Shown here one piece after another: positions 16,457 to 26,285 of a DNA stretch of 64,000 nt. Numbering within the stretch: position 1 is the first letter of the stretch; every line of letters begins with the position of its first letter. The notes under the pieces were generated by a model that was given only the letters and a program-made list of their open reading frames with translations, was not told the DNA's origin and ran no database searches. The stretch is from JAGQPD01 sp020426865 (GTDB lineage Bacteria > Planctomycetota > Planctomycetia > Pirellulales > Pirellulaceae). Made by a program: the position numbers and the translations under genes. The stretch spans positions 62,001 to 126,000 of the forward strand of contig JAWKTN010000011.1 of the NCBI GenBank assembly GCA_041399065.1. The letters are read 5' to 3'.

Positions 16457-17715
16457 ATCGGACGCCCGCTCAGCCCCTGTCGATGTTGCCACTTGCCGAG
16501 ACGTTCGAGCCGCGCGACCTCGAAACGTTGATTGGCGTGCTGCAGGATCGCGAGCTCGAATCCATGCCGGTCTACATTATCGGTGGTGCCAACAGCCTCG
16601 ATTACGGTTTGCCGGCGAAGAAACCCGGTGTTGGCCTTCAAATGACGGGTCTGAACCGAGTCATCGATCATCCAGTTGGTGACATGACAGTGACTGTCGA
16701 AGCAGGGCTGGCGCTGGATGCGTTGAATGCCCGACTGGCCGAACACGGTCAATGTGTCCCCTGGGACGTGCCAGCCCCGCACAGCGCGACAATTGGCGGG
16801 ATCGTGGCGACCAACTGGAACGGCGCTCGGAGGCATGGGTATGGCACTGTCAGGGACTATGTGATTGGTATACAGGCCGTCGACGCGGCGGGAAACACCT
16901 TTCACGGCGGTGGTCGTGTCGTAAAAAACGTTGCCGGATACGACTTCTGTAAACTGCTTACCGGATCGATGGGAACTCTCGCGGTTATCACCCAAGTCAC
17001 GCTGAAGGTCCGGCCGACGGCCCCCGAAAGCACGCTCGTCGGCACGATCTTGACCGACGACGTGACGCTCGAGCAAACACTTGAGTCCCTCGTCCATCTG
17101 GCGACCAAACCGGTCGCAGTGGAAGTGTTGCGGGGACCGTACTGGCGGAATGCCGAGTGGCTACGGAGCTTATGGCCCGATCATCACGACGATACGCTGT
17201 TGCTCGTCGGTTTGGAGGGAACCAAGCTGGAGGTGCAGTACATGAGCGAACACTTGCGTGAGCATTGGCGGGCACAGGGATTGGCTCGATTTGCTTCCGT
17301 CAGCGGTGCCGACGCCTGCCACGCGTGGCGCGGCCTAACGAATATGACCAGCGACGACAGCGGATCGCTCATTGTGAAGGCGACCATGGTCCCCAGTGCT
17401 GTCGTGGGGTTTACGCGTGTTGTTTCCGAGTTGGGGCTTGACTGCAGCGTGCAGGCAGATGCGGCAGATGGGGTCGTGTGGATTCACTTTCCAACGTTTC
17501 CGGCCGACGGGATTACTCGCAGCGTCATGGGAAAGCTTGTCCCATTGGCCGATGCGGCCGGCGGCGGCGTGATTATCGTTCGGAATCGTGATCAAATTGA
17601 AATGACGCGACAAAGCGTGTGGGGACCGATCGACATTCCGGTGTCGCTGATGGAAAAAGTGAAGGCGAAGTTCGATCCGCGCGGTCGGCTGAATCCCGGG
17701 AGATTCGTCTGCTGA
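16453..17715 (+). CDS. glcE: Glycolate oxidase FAD-binding subunit GlcE
   Basis: A 420-residue second FAD-binding subunit. It keeps the FAD fold (GGANSLDYGLPAKKPGVGLQ, IGGIVATNWNGARRHGYGTV, GRVVKNVAGYDFCKLLTGS) and ends with FDPRGRLNPGRFV, a typical terminus of the family. It lacks the C-terminal HxGDGNxH active-site motif of GlcD, as expected for GlcE. Translation is coupled on both sides: a 4 bp overlap with glcD and a TGATG junction with glcF. Confidence 0.92.
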   Translation: MNRTPAQPLSMLPLAETFEPRDLETLIGVLQDRELESMPVYIIGGANSLDYGLPAKKPGVGLQMTGLNRVIDHPVGDMTVTVEAGLALDALNARLAEHGQCVPWDVPAPHSATIGGIVATNWNGARRHGYGTVRDYVIGIQAVDAAGNTFHGGGRVVKNVAGYDFCKLLTGSMGTLAVITQVTLKVRPTAPESTLVGTILTDDVTLEQTLESLVHLATKPVAVEVLRGPYWRNAEWLRSLWPDHHDDTLLLVGLEGTKLEVQYMSEHLREHWRAQGLARFASVSGADACHAWRGLTNMTSDDSGSLIVKATMVPSAVVGFTRVVSELGLDCSVQADAADGVVWIHFPTFPADGITRSVMGKLVPLADAAGGGVIIVRNRDQIEMTRQSVWGPIDIPVSLMEKVKAKFDPRGRLNPGRFVC

Positions 17716-19058
17716 TGAATACAGAAGGCATCCAACATCTCGAGACAACCGGCCCGAGACGAGGCAATCCGGGGGCGGGAATTCCCTACGAGTTATTCTT
17801 GGACTGTGTCCATTGTGGCCTTTGCACGGCTTCCTGTCCCACCTATGTCGAATTGGGAAATGAAAACGATAGCCCGCGTGGACGCATCTATCTCATGCGT
17901 GCGGTGACAGACGGCCGGTTGCCCATGGATGACAGCGTTCGCCGGCACCTGGAGTTATGTTTGGATTGTCGCGCGTGCGAGTCGGCTTGTCCGTCCGGCG
18001 TGCAGTACGGTCGGTTGGTCGAACCATTTCGTGTCGCAATGGAGGAAGGGAGCGAAGGGACAGGAGGTGGGACGGACAAAACGGACGACTGGTTTTACCG
18101 CTGGATCCTTTTTGGCCTGTTTCCATATCGCGAAAAACTGCAGCGATCGCTTGGGCCGGCACGATGGTGGCAGCGAACTGGAATGCATCGGCTTGCGGAG
18201 GTAATGGGGCTTTATCGATTGCTACCCGATCGCTTGCAGCGACTCGTGACGATGTTGCCGCCGCTGGGGCGAGAGGTGGAGGAACTGCCCGATTTTCTGC
18301 CCGCAAAAGGGGAGCGGCGTGCCCGCGTGGCATTGTTCCTGGGATGCGTCGGAGATGGATTATTCCGACCGACAAATTGGGCCACCGCGCGCGTATTGCA
18401 GGAGAACGGCTGCGATGTACTCGTCCCGCAGACGCAAGCATGTTGCGGTGCCATCCACTTACATGCTGGGCAGAGCGAACCGGCGAGAAAATTTGCCGAT
18501 ATCAACGTACATGAATTTCCATTGGGAGACGTTGATGCCGTAGTGACAAATATTGCTGGTTGCGGTGCGATGTTGAAGGATTACGGTCATCATTGGCACG
18601 ACGATCATGCCGTCTCACGCCAGCGGTTTGCTGACAAGGTCCGCGACGTCCATGAGTTTCTCGACGACCTGGGAATAGTGCCGCCGCGTGGTCCGATTCC
18701 CTTGAAGGCCACGTATCATGATGCCTGTCACTTGGCACACGCACAGAAAATCCGCGAAGCGCCGCGACGGCTGTTATCGCGGATTCCCGAGCTGACGATT
18801 ATCGATCTTCCGGAAAGTGAGCTTTGTTGTGGCGCGGCCGGGACTTACAACCTGACCGAACCGGAGATGTCGGCGCGATTGAGCCGCCGAAAGTTGGACA
18901 ACATTCTTGCCACTGGTGCCCGCGCGGTGATTGCGGCCAATGCGGGTTGCATCCTGCAAATCGCACGCGAAGCGCGGATGCGTCGGCATACGTTGCCTGT
19001 GGTGCATCCCATTGAATTGTTGGACTTGAGTTATCAGCAAAAACGCTTCGAAACTTGA
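17715..19058 (+). CDS. glcF: Glycolate oxidase iron-sulphur subunit GlcF
   Basis: A 447-residue protein; ATG 17715 sits in the TGATG overlap with glcE. Two 4Fe-4S motifs lie near the N-terminus: CVHCGLCTASCP (residues 31-42) and CLDCRACESACP. Two CCG-type cysteine-rich domains follow, with FLGCVGDG, QACCGAIHLHAG, YHDACHLAH and SELCCGAAGTYNL. It is the electron-transfer subunit of the glycolate/lactate dehydrogenase complex, linking GlcDE flavins to quinone at the membrane. Confidence 0.93.
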   Translation: MNTEGIQHLETTGPRRGNPGAGIPYELFLDCVHCGLCTASCPTYVELGNENDSPRGRIYLMRAVTDGRLPMDDSVRRHLELCLDCRACESACPSGVQYGRLVEPFRVAMEEGSEGTGGGTDKTDDWFYRWILFGLFPYREKLQRSLGPARWWQRTGMHRLAEVMGLYRLLPDRLQRLVTMLPPLGREVEELPDFLPAKGERRARVALFLGCVGDGLFRPTNWATARVLQENGCDVLVPQTQACCGAIHLHAGQSEPARKFADINVHEFPLGDVDAVVTNIAGCGAMLKDYGHHWHDDHAVSRQRFADKVRDVHEFLDDLGIVPPRGPIPLKATYHDACHLAHAQKIREAPRRLLSRIPELTIIDLPESELCCGAAGTYNLTEPEMSARLSRRKLDNILATGARAVIAANAGCILQIAREARMRRHTLPVVHPIELLDLSYQQKRFET

Positions 19059-19098
19059 TAGGCTTCAATGACAGATTCGAGGAAGTGAGTGTACTAGA

Positions 19099-19539
19099 GT
19101 GGGAGGTGAAGGACTGCGACATAGCCGCTTGCGCCGAGCATTGGTGATCGTCTTGCGTGTGGATGCTGCGGTATTGATGCTGGCAGCTCTACCGGCGTGC
19201 ATGCCTTTCTCGTGGATGGAGCAAACGAATCACTGGCTAGGACTTGCTCCTCTTCCGGCAACTCCGCTTAGCGGTTATCTGACTCGCTCCCTGTCGATTA
19301 TGTACGCGATGCACGGCGCACTTCAATGGATGATCGCTGGCGATGTCGTGCGCTACGCACCGTTAGTCGGCCGATTGGGTTTTCTGGCCGCGACGTTCGG
19401 TGCTACGATGCTGGCGATTGACGCCGCGGCAGGTATGCCGTGGTGGTGGACGCTAGTCGAAGGGCCCGGTATCGTGCTGCTGGGGTGCTTCATCATTATC
19501 TTGCACCGGATGTCAGGATTGGAGAACATTGGTCGATAG
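19099..19539 (+). CDS. Hypothetical four-helix membrane protein
   Basis: A 146-residue frame with hydrophobic segments VLRVDAAVLMLAALPACM, LSIMYAMHGALQWMIAGDV, GFLAATFGATMLAIDAAAG and GPGIVLLGCFIIIL. It starts with GTG 19099, 40 bp after glcF, and may be the last gene of that operon. Similar small unknown membrane proteins are common in planctomycetes. I assign no function. It converges with the DUF1501 gene. Confidence 0.7.
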   Translation: MGGEGLRHSRLRRALVIVLRVDAAVLMLAALPACMPFSWMEQTNHWLGLAPLPATPLSGYLTRSLSIMYAMHGALQWMIAGDVVRYAPLVGRLGFLAATFGATMLAIDAAAGMPWWWTLVEGPGIVLLGCFIIILHRMSGLENIGR

Positions 19540-19555
19540 CCGCGGGGCCTGCTGA

Positions 19556-20992
19556 TCAAGCGATGATATCGCGAACGACCTGACCTTCTACATCGGTTAA
19601 CCGGAAATCACGACCGGCATAGCGATAGGTCAGTCGTTCGTGATCAAATCCCAACAGGTGTAAGATGGTCGCGTGCAAGTCATGGACGCTGACTGGATTC
19701 TCGGCAGCCTTGAATCCAAATTCGTCCGTTGCTCCGTAGACTGTTCCTCCGCGGACACCTCCGCCGGCCATCCAGACGGTGAAGCCATAGTGATTGTGAT
19801 CGCGGCCATTGATCTTGCCTTGATTGGCGCCCTTCTTCGGCAATTCGACGACGGGTGTACGTCCGAACTCTCCTCCCCAAAGAATCAGTGTTTGTTCGAG
19901 CAGGCCCCGCTGTTTGAGATCGCCGATCAGGGCACCGATCGCCTGATCGCACTGTCCCGCCAAACGTCGATGGTTTTCTTCCAAGTCGTCGTGGTTGTCC
20001 CACGGTTGGCCCTGGCCATGCCACACTTGCACGTACCGCACACCGCGTTCGATTAGCCTCCGAGCGATAAGGATCTGCCGTGCCTGTGTGCCCGGTCCGT
20101 ATTGATCCAGTATGTATTGTGGCTCGCTCGACACGTCAAAGGCATCGGCCGCTTCCATCTGCATGCGATATGCCAACTCGAACGATTGAATACGGGCTTC
20201 CAACGCACCATTGTGCTGATGTTCCTCGGCGTGTTGTTGATTCAATTGCAGTAGCAGATCCAACTGGTCCCGCTGCGCGGCTCGCGACTGTCGCTTGTTG
20301 CGGATGTTTTCGATGAGTCGTTCAATCGACGTATGTTGAGTGTCGACGTAGGTCCCTTGAAAGACACCGGGAAGGAACCCGGCTTGCCAGTTTTGTGATT
20401 CTTGAATTGGGTAGCCGCCGGGACACATCGCGATGAATGCGGGAAGATTTTGATTTTCGGTACCCAAACCGTAGGTGACCCAAGACCCGACGCTGGGACG
20501 AATCATGCGGGCGGCCCCGCAATTCATCAACAGCAAGCTTGGCTCGTGGTTTGGTACTTCGGCATGCATCGAACGAATGATGGCCAGTTCATCGACACAC
20601 GCACCGACGTGCGGAAAGATCTCGCTGACCTCGATCCCACTTTCGCCGCAAGGTCGAAACTTGTACGGCGAGGGGAATGCCGCACCAGTTGGCCGTTCTG
20701 TCTTGAGGTTGGGCATCGGTAGATCCTGACCGCCACGCCGCTGCAGTTCCGGCTTAGGATCGAACGTGTCCACGTGTGACGGGCCGCCGTTCATGAACAA
20801 GTGGATGACGTGCCGCGCCTTCGGTGCAAAATGGGATCCCTTGGGCGACATCGGATCTTGTTGAGAAGCCACCGCCTGTCGGTCACGACCGAGTAAATCC
20901 CCTAGCGCCAGTCCGGCGAGTCCCATCCCAGAACGGCGTAGGACGTCGCGCCGGTGCAGCCGATACTGTGATCGTTGGTTGCCGTGTGTCAT
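19556..20992 (-). CDS. DUF1501 sulfatase-like exported protein
   Basis: A 478-residue member of the DUF1501 family, which is related to the alkaline phosphatase/sulfatase fold. A twin-arginine signal (RRDVLRRSGMGLAGLALGDL) marks Tat export. Conserved stretches: ARHVIHLFMNGGPSHVDTFD with the metal-binding Asp, WHGQGQPWDNHDD, WGGEFGRTPVVE and HDLHATILHLLGFDHERLTY. Planctomycetes nearly always encode this beside a PSCyt1/DUF1549/DUF1553 gene, and here that gene is 24 bp upstream on the same strand. The pair is believed to be periplasmic and co-operating, with no proven biochemical role. Confidence 0.93.
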   Translation of the reverse strand: MTHGNQRSQYRLHRRDVLRRSGMGLAGLALGDLLGRDRQAVASQQDPMSPKGSHFAPKARHVIHLFMNGGPSHVDTFDPKPELQRRGGQDLPMPNLKTERPTGAAFPSPYKFRPCGESGIEVSEIFPHVGACVDELAIIRSMHAEVPNHEPSLLLMNCGAARMIRPSVGSWVTYGLGTENQNLPAFIAMCPGGYPIQESQNWQAGFLPGVFQGTYVDTQHTSIERLIENIRNKRQSRAAQRDQLDLLLQLNQQHAEEHQHNGALEARIQSFELAYRMQMEAADAFDVSSEPQYILDQYGPGTQARQILIARRLIERGVRYVQVWHGQGQPWDNHDDLEENHRRLAGQCDQAIGALIGDLKQRGLLEQTLILWGGEFGRTPVVELPKKGANQGKINGRDHNHYGFTVWMAGGGVRGGTVYGATDEFGFKAAENPVSVHDLHATILHLLGFDHERLTYRYAGRDFRLTDVEGQVVRDIIA

Positions 20993-21016
20993 TTCTCCAC
21001 CACCGTCATTTTGTGG

Positions 21017-23290
21017 CTAGTCCGTAAACAGGAACTCATTGCTGCACATCAATACCTGGGCCAATCGCTGCCACGAGGTGAGCACTGCGGATTCGGGATC
21101 ATGAGATTCTTCGTCGCGAATTCCATTGATGTAGTCGTGTGCGAGCGACAGTTCTTGCTCGGAAGGAACGCGGGCGAGGATTCGTCGATAGAGAGCGGAT
21201 ATCCGTTGATCCACGCTGTCGATAGACTCGGTCTGAGCAGCGGCGGCCACGGCCATATCTTGTACGAACGGGTTATTCATTAAGAATAATGCTTGTTGTG
21301 GCACGGCCGTCTCAGGGCGCGAAGGCGAGTGCGTATCGGGGCTGGCGAAGTCGAAGACACGAAACAGACCAGGAAGATTCTGGCGATCGATAAAGGCATA
21401 CAACGTCCGACGCCGAGTTTGTGGTTCTTCGACGTGTGCTGACGGGCCGCCAACGGTTGCGTCGAGTTGCCCGCTGACGAGCAACATGCTATCGCGCATT
21501 GCTTCGAAGTCCAGTCGCCGCACGGGATAATGCGAGCAGTAATCGTTTTCCGGATCCCGTTCAAGGGCTTCCGCCGTGACGTAACTCGATTGGCGATAGA
21601 CGCTGGAAGTGACAATCTCCCGCACCAGCATTTTGAGTGACCAGCCGTTACGTATCAGTTGGGCAGCCAGATAATCCAATGTGTCGCGAAGTGCCGGTTC
21701 ATCGGTACGCAGGCCGAAGTCGCTGGGGGTTCGCACCAGGGGCTGGCCCATCAGGTGCAGCCACACGCGATTGACCATGACTCGCGCTGTCAACGGATTC
21801 TGCGGGTCACAGATTTTGTCCGCCAATGCCAATCGCCCGCTCCCTTGTTGGAACGCCGTAGGATGATGATCGCCAAAACGTGCGGCAAAGAATTCGGGGA
21901 ATCGTCGCGGGACTTCGTCGCCTTGATTGTGAGGGCTCCCGCGAAGAAAGAGCCGTGAGTTTTGTGGTTGCGATTTGTCAACGACATACAGGCTGGTGTC
22001 GTCGTCTTGCTTGTCTTCGGAACTGGCAAAGATTCCGTAGAGTGCGTAGTAGTCGGCCGACGAAATCGGATCGTATTTGTGGTCATGACAACGGGCGCAG
22101 GCAGCGGTCAACCCCAACGTGCCACGCATCACAACGTCGATCCGATCGTCAATGATATCGTGGATGTTGTTGATAAAACGCCGGCCGAGCGTCAAATAGC
22201 CGAGCGCATTGAGGTGCTGGCGTTGCTCACGGTCATGCGTATCGACGATCAGGTCCGCTGCTAGTTGGTAGCGCAGAAAGGTGTCCACGGGCATGTCATC
22301 GTTGATCGCCTTGATGACCCAATCGCGATAGAGAAATGCGCGAGGGTAGTTTCGATCCTCGGTGAAGACATAGCCCTTGGTATCGGCAAACCTCGCGACA
22401 TCGAGCCAGTACCGTGCCCATCGTTCGCCGAACTGCGGCGAAGCAATCAGACGATCGACCAGTGCTTCGTAACGATCGATTGGCGGATCACCGTAGAATT
22501 GCTGTAATTGGTCGTACGACGGTGGCAATCCAGTCAGGTCGTAGTACAGCCGCCGTGCCAAAGAACGAACGGGCGCATCGCTTTGCGGCGCCAGGTGATT
22601 GTCCTTTTGATGGTTGCGGACAGTTCGGTCCAAGTTGCTGCGAGACCATGCGTCATTTTCAAGGTGACGAATTTCCGGCGAGGTGATCGGTTGGAAGGCC
22701 CAATGCTGATTGGCTCGGTCGACGATCCTTGTGGCGGGGAGCGCCGGACCGATTCGGGGATCAACCAGGCCGGTCGCGATCCAACGTTCAAAGTCTTTGA
22801 CAACGTCTTCGGGAAGTTGCCCATCGGGCGGCATTTTCAGGTCGTCATCTTGATGGCGAATGGCTGTGAGCAAGCGACTATGAGCCGGATCGCCGGGCGT
22901 TACGACCGAACCACCGTTACCGCCGCGCAATGTCCCCTCACGGCTGTCCAGTAGCAACCCTCCTTCGATCGGATCGGATTCTCCGGAATGGCAATCGTAG
23001 CAATGAGCACTTAATACCGGTCGGATCTTTGTTTCAAAGAAATCGATCGCCTCCGGCGGCGGGGCGGCGTCGGCCGATTGCGCGTATGCGTGCATCACGC
23101 CGCTTGAAAGCACGACGACGAATACAGCTGCGGCCGACAAACAACGTACGCACCGGCCACGAGCATGATTACTCACGGACAAAAAAACGGGGCGTCGTGG
23201 CCCTAAAGCTTGTGGTGGGTCGTCCATATCGGACATGCCTGACGGCACCGAGTTCTTCTGAGGATAAAAGGCAGGATCGCTCGCTCCCAT
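21017..23290 (-). CDS. PSCyt1-DUF1549-DUF1553 cytochrome c protein
   Basis: A 757-residue exported protein. An N-terminal hydrophobic signal (CLSAAAVFVVVLSSGVMHAY) is followed by a PSCyt1 haem domain with CYDCH near residue 97 and LKMPPDGQLPE. Then DUF1549 (NQHWAFQPI, LARRLYYDLTGLPPS, RWARYWLDVARFADTKGY, ARCHDHKYDPI) and DUF1553 (NPLTARVMVNRVWLHLMGQP, RRLDFEAMRDSML). The second cysteine pattern ARCHDHK lies in a usual family position. The true start may be ATG 23236, which gives a shorter leader. It is followed by the DUF1501 gene in one transcription unit. Confidence 0.92.
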   Translation of the reverse strand: MGASDPAFYPQKNSVPSGMSDMDDPPQALGPRRPVFLSVSNHARGRCVRCLSAAAVFVVVLSSGVMHAYAQSADAAPPPEAIDFFETKIRPVLSAHCYDCHSGESDPIEGGLLLDSREGTLRGGNGGSVVTPGDPAHSRLLTAIRHQDDDLKMPPDGQLPEDVVKDFERWIATGLVDPRIGPALPATRIVDRANQHWAFQPITSPEIRHLENDAWSRSNLDRTVRNHQKDNHLAPQSDAPVRSLARRLYYDLTGLPPSYDQLQQFYGDPPIDRYEALVDRLIASPQFGERWARYWLDVARFADTKGYVFTEDRNYPRAFLYRDWVIKAINDDMPVDTFLRYQLAADLIVDTHDREQRQHLNALGYLTLGRRFINNIHDIIDDRIDVVMRGTLGLTAACARCHDHKYDPISSADYYALYGIFASSEDKQDDDTSLYVVDKSQPQNSRLFLRGSPHNQGDEVPRRFPEFFAARFGDHHPTAFQQGSGRLALADKICDPQNPLTARVMVNRVWLHLMGQPLVRTPSDFGLRTDEPALRDTLDYLAAQLIRNGWSLKMLVREIVTSSVYRQSSYVTAEALERDPENDYCSHYPVRRLDFEAMRDSMLLVSGQLDATVGGPSAHVEEPQTRRRTLYAFIDRQNLPGLFRVFDFASPDTHSPSRPETAVPQQALFLMNNPFVQDMAVAAAAQTESIDSVDQRISALYRRILARVPSEQELSLAHDYINGIRDEESHDPESAVLTSWQRLAQVLMCSNEFLFTD

Positions 23291-23363
23291 TACCCTAATC
23301 GTTCACCCTCTACGAAGCAACTCCCCATACCCTTTGTCCTGACTCAAATCTCGCAATGCGACA

Positions 23364-24278
23364 TTACCGCATGCAAAACGTCTCCAGTTCCAGGCGTCGG
23401 AGGAGCGTATCGAGTTCTTCGCCGATGGTGGGACGGCGAAGGGGATCTTTGGCCATCATTCGCTGCAGCGCCTGGGCCACCGCGCGAGGTAGTTGAGGGA
23501 GATAGCTGCGCGGGCTGGGGGGGAGCGCCGTGAGGTGGGCTTCTACCAACCGCGATGCATCGGTCTGTGGAAAGGGCAAATAGCCGGTCAGCAATTCAAA
23601 CAATGTGATGCCAAGACTGTACACATCACCGGCGGAAGTTGCGGCGGAGCGTGACGTAAACCGTTCCGGCGCGCAGTAGTGGAGCGTCCCCATCAACGCG
23701 TGATCTTCCGTGTGCCGCACGTCGCGATGGATGGCGAACCCCAAGTCGAACAAGGTTGCGTGTCCGGACATGGATACCATGATGTTGTCGGGCTTAATAT
23801 CGCCGTGGAGCCAACCATTATTGCGCAGCGCCGCCAATGCGTGAGCGACCTGCCGGGCGATCCATATCGCCTGGGGGATCGAGAAGCAACCCATTTCTTT
23901 GAGCACCGTGCGGGCGGTGGCCCCATGCAAGCGAGGCATGACCAGATATAGCGGGGCGTATTGCAGTTGGCCGTTTAGGATGGTTGCCAAGTGAGGGCTG
24001 GTGACCCCTTTGGCCGCACACGCTTCACGTCGCAACATTTCCTGGGCCATCGTGTCTTGCTCGACCTCATCACGTAACAGCTTGATGGCATAGTCCGACG
24101 GTGCATCGGACCGGGCGTTGCGTGGTCGAGCGGCAAAGACGTGCGACCATCGGCCGCTGCCGAGGAGGCTGGTCAGTTGCCAATTGCCGATCAGCGGGTT
24201 GCGATTCACCTCCGGTTTAGCCGCGGAATGCAACACGGACGGTGCTGACCGAGTCTGCTGGTTGGGTAAGCTATTCAC
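23364..24278 (-). CDS. Serine/threonine protein kinase
   Basis: About 304 residues if the GTG at 24278 is used. An upstream ATG at 24494 adds 72 residues of low-complexity sequence, and farther upstream the frame is only antisense to the sugar-binding gene. The kinase domain starts near residue 28: glycine loop LLGSGRWSHVF, Lys in YAIKLLRDE, LHGDIKPDNIM (HGD in place of HRD), DLGFA in place of DFG, and LHYCAPERF. All catalytic residues (K, D, N, D) are present, so activity is likely. It ends soon after the kinase fold, with no sensor or membrane helix, so it is a soluble Hanks-type kinase. Confidence 0.85.
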   Translation of the reverse strand: MNSLPNQQTRSAPSVLHSAAKPEVNRNPLIGNWQLTSLLGSGRWSHVFAARPRNARSDAPSDYAIKLLRDEVEQDTMAQEMLRREACAAKGVTSPHLATILNGQLQYAPLYLVMPRLHGATARTVLKEMGCFSIPQAIWIARQVAHALAALRNNGWLHGDIKPDNIMVSMSGHATLFDLGFAIHRDVRHTEDHALMGTLHYCAPERFTSRSAATSAGDVYSLGITLFELLTGYLPFPQTDASRLVEAHLTALPPSPRSYLPQLPRAVAQALQRMMAKDPLRRPTIGEELDTLLRRLELETFCMR

Positions 24279-24543
24279 GATGAACTGCGGTGGGAAGAGG
24301 CTGTTGTCGGACAAGGCTGCGCCACGGAGGGCGTGTGTTCGATTGCCACGAAAGCGGAGGGATGAGCGGGCGAGTGATGACGAAAAAGAAAAGTATGGTA
24401 TTGGGGTTATCGGTCTTGGTTGAGGGTTTCGATGAGTCGGAATCTGCGGCACTTGTTTGACGGTTCTTGGATAACTAGAATCGGTGCACACCATCTTACG
24501 ATTGATGTTGATTCTAAACACCGAAAAACGAAGGGCACGGACC

Positions 24544-25707
24544 ATGATTTTGCGAGTTCGCTGGTGGATGCTATCAATGCTGCTGATGGCGAGTTGCAGT
24601 GGTTGTAGCAGGACGGAATCTGATGCCCCGGCGTATAAGGCGGGTGAAGCTTCGTCGACGGATTCCAGTTCAGGCGTGTCGTCAGCGGACAGCGGCGATG
24701 ATGGTAGTGCTGCGGACCGTGCAAAGGACAGTGCGGCAAGTCGGACGGGGGACGAAGGGGCGAGCGACTTGTCTGTGGCGTTTGTGACAAACCAGATCGC
24801 TGATTTTTGGCGGATCGCCGAGGCCGGGTGCCGCGACGCGAGCAAAGATCTGGGGATCGAAGTCAATGTACGCATGCCGCCGCGCGCTACCGCGGATGAA
24901 CAGAAGCGGATCGTCGAAGATCTGATCACGGCCGGGATCGATGGGTTGGCGATTACGGTGCTCGATGCAGACAATCAAACCGAGTGGCTAAACTCAGTTG
25001 CCGAGCGCATACCGCTGGTCATTCACGACGCCGACGCTCCCAATGCGAATCGGTTGATGTACATCGGTATGAATAACTACAAGGCAGGACGCGCGTGTGG
25101 TCAGCTGGTGAAGCAGGCCTTGCCATCGGGCGGAAACGTGGCGTTGTTCATCGGACGGATGGAGCAAGACAACAGCCGGTATCGTCGGCAGGGCGTAATC
25201 GACGAGTTGCTCCATCGCGATCGCGACGCATCGTACTATCAATCGCAGGCAAAGTCCTGGGACGACACCGAAGGCGTGATCGAGGGAAATGGTTTCAATA
25301 TTCTTGCCACAATCGTTGCCGGCAACTTTGAAGAGTCACAGGCGAAGGCAGAAGACGCTATCAACACCTATCCCGACATGAACATGATGGTGGGGCTATT
25401 CGAATACAACCCGCCGGCATGCCTGCAAGCGATCAAGAAAGCGGGTAAGCAAGGGGTGATCCAAGTCGTGGGATTTGATGAGAACGCCGTCACATTGCAG
25501 GCGATCAAGGATGGCGAGTGTGTTGGAACTGTCGTCCAGAACCCGTATCAGTACGGCTACGAGTCGGTTCGCGTGTTGACACAGATCCTGCGAGGCGACA
25601 AGTCGGTAATTCCTGAGTCTCATGAATTGGACATTCCGGCCCGCGCCATCACCCAAGAGAACGTGGACGAGTACTGGGCGGACTTGCGGGCCAAAGTTGG
25701 CGGCTAA
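24544..25707 (+). CDS. Sugar ABC transporter, substrate-binding lipoprotein
   Basis: A 387-residue periplasmic binding protein of the ribose/inositol/rhizopine class. Start at ATG 24544, since a lipoprotein signal follows (ILRVRWWMLSMLLMASC, with the lipid-modified Cys at residue 18). A Ser/Asp-rich linker leads to the type 1 binding fold, which starts at VAFVTNQIADFWRIAEAG. Ligand-site features include DGLAITVLDADNQTEW, GMNNYKAGRACGQLVK, VVGFDENAVTLQAIKDGE and VVQNPYQYGYESVRVL. The ATPase and permease genes follow on the same strand. The sugar cannot be told from sequence. Confidence 0.92.
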   Translation: MILRVRWWMLSMLLMASCSGCSRTESDAPAYKAGEASSTDSSSGVSSADSGDDGSAADRAKDSAASRTGDEGASDLSVAFVTNQIADFWRIAEAGCRDASKDLGIEVNVRMPPRATADEQKRIVEDLITAGIDGLAITVLDADNQTEWLNSVAERIPLVIHDADAPNANRLMYIGMNNYKAGRACGQLVKQALPSGGNVALFIGRMEQDNSRYRRQGVIDELLHRDRDASYYQSQAKSWDDTEGVIEGNGFNILATIVAGNFEESQAKAEDAINTYPDMNMMVGLFEYNPPACLQAIKKAGKQGVIQVVGFDENAVTLQAIKDGECVGTVVQNPYQYGYESVRVLTQILRGDKSVIPESHELDIPARAITQENVDEYWADLRAKVGG

Positions 25708-25718
25708 GATGGTCGCAA

Positions 25719-26285
25719 TTGTCCATGAACGATTCCCGGAAACCTCTGCTGGAAGTCCGTCAGGTTAGCAAGCAATTCCCTGGCGTGCGGGCGTTGCACC
25801 GCGTCGATTTGCGACTATGGCCGGGCGAAGTGTTGGCGCTGGTCGGAGAAAATGGTGCCGGCAAGAGCACTTTGATGAAGATCCTGGCCGGCATCCAGCG
25901 GCCGGACGCGGGGGAGATTCGGATCGATGGCCAGTCCGCCGAACTGCATTGCGTCCGCGATGCATTGCAGCGTGGTGTTTCGCTGATTCATCAAGAGTTG
26001 AATCTGGCAGACAATCTCGATGTTGGTGCCAATATTTTTCTAGGGCGCGAGCCACGGCGATGGGGCTTTGTGCAGCATAAGGCAATCTACGACCGATCAC
26101 GATCGGCGTTGCAGCACGTCGGACTAAGCCTCTCCCCCGACACTCCGCTGTCTACGTTGTCGATCGGACAGCAGCAGCTAGTGGAAATCGCCAAGGCGAT
26201 ATCGGTCAACGTCCGGGTCTTGATCATGGACGAGCCGACGTCCAGCCTGTCGGCACGAAACGGATCAATTGTTTCAAGTGGTTGA
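25719..26285 (+). pseudogene. Sugar ABC transporter ATPase, N-terminal half (frameshifted)
   Basis: The first ~180 codons of an RbsA/MglA-type tandem ATPase. The first nucleotide-binding domain is intact: GENGAGKSTLMKILAG (Walker A), LSIGQQQLVEIAKA (signature) and VLIMDEPTSSLS (Walker B). Directly after LSAR the frame breaks near 26256-26262 and stops at 26285. Relative to the expected ...SARETxQLFQ, two bases appear to be missing. The second half continues in another frame from 26269. Either the gene is broken or the read is wrong. Start TTG 25719 or ATG 25725. Confidence 0.88.

Noticed and set aside
24279..24974. N-terminal extension of the Ser/Thr kinase to 536 residues
   Set aside because: The extension is antisense to the signal and linker of the sugar-binding protein gene and is Ser/Pro-rich without domain character; the kinase fold begins after 24278.
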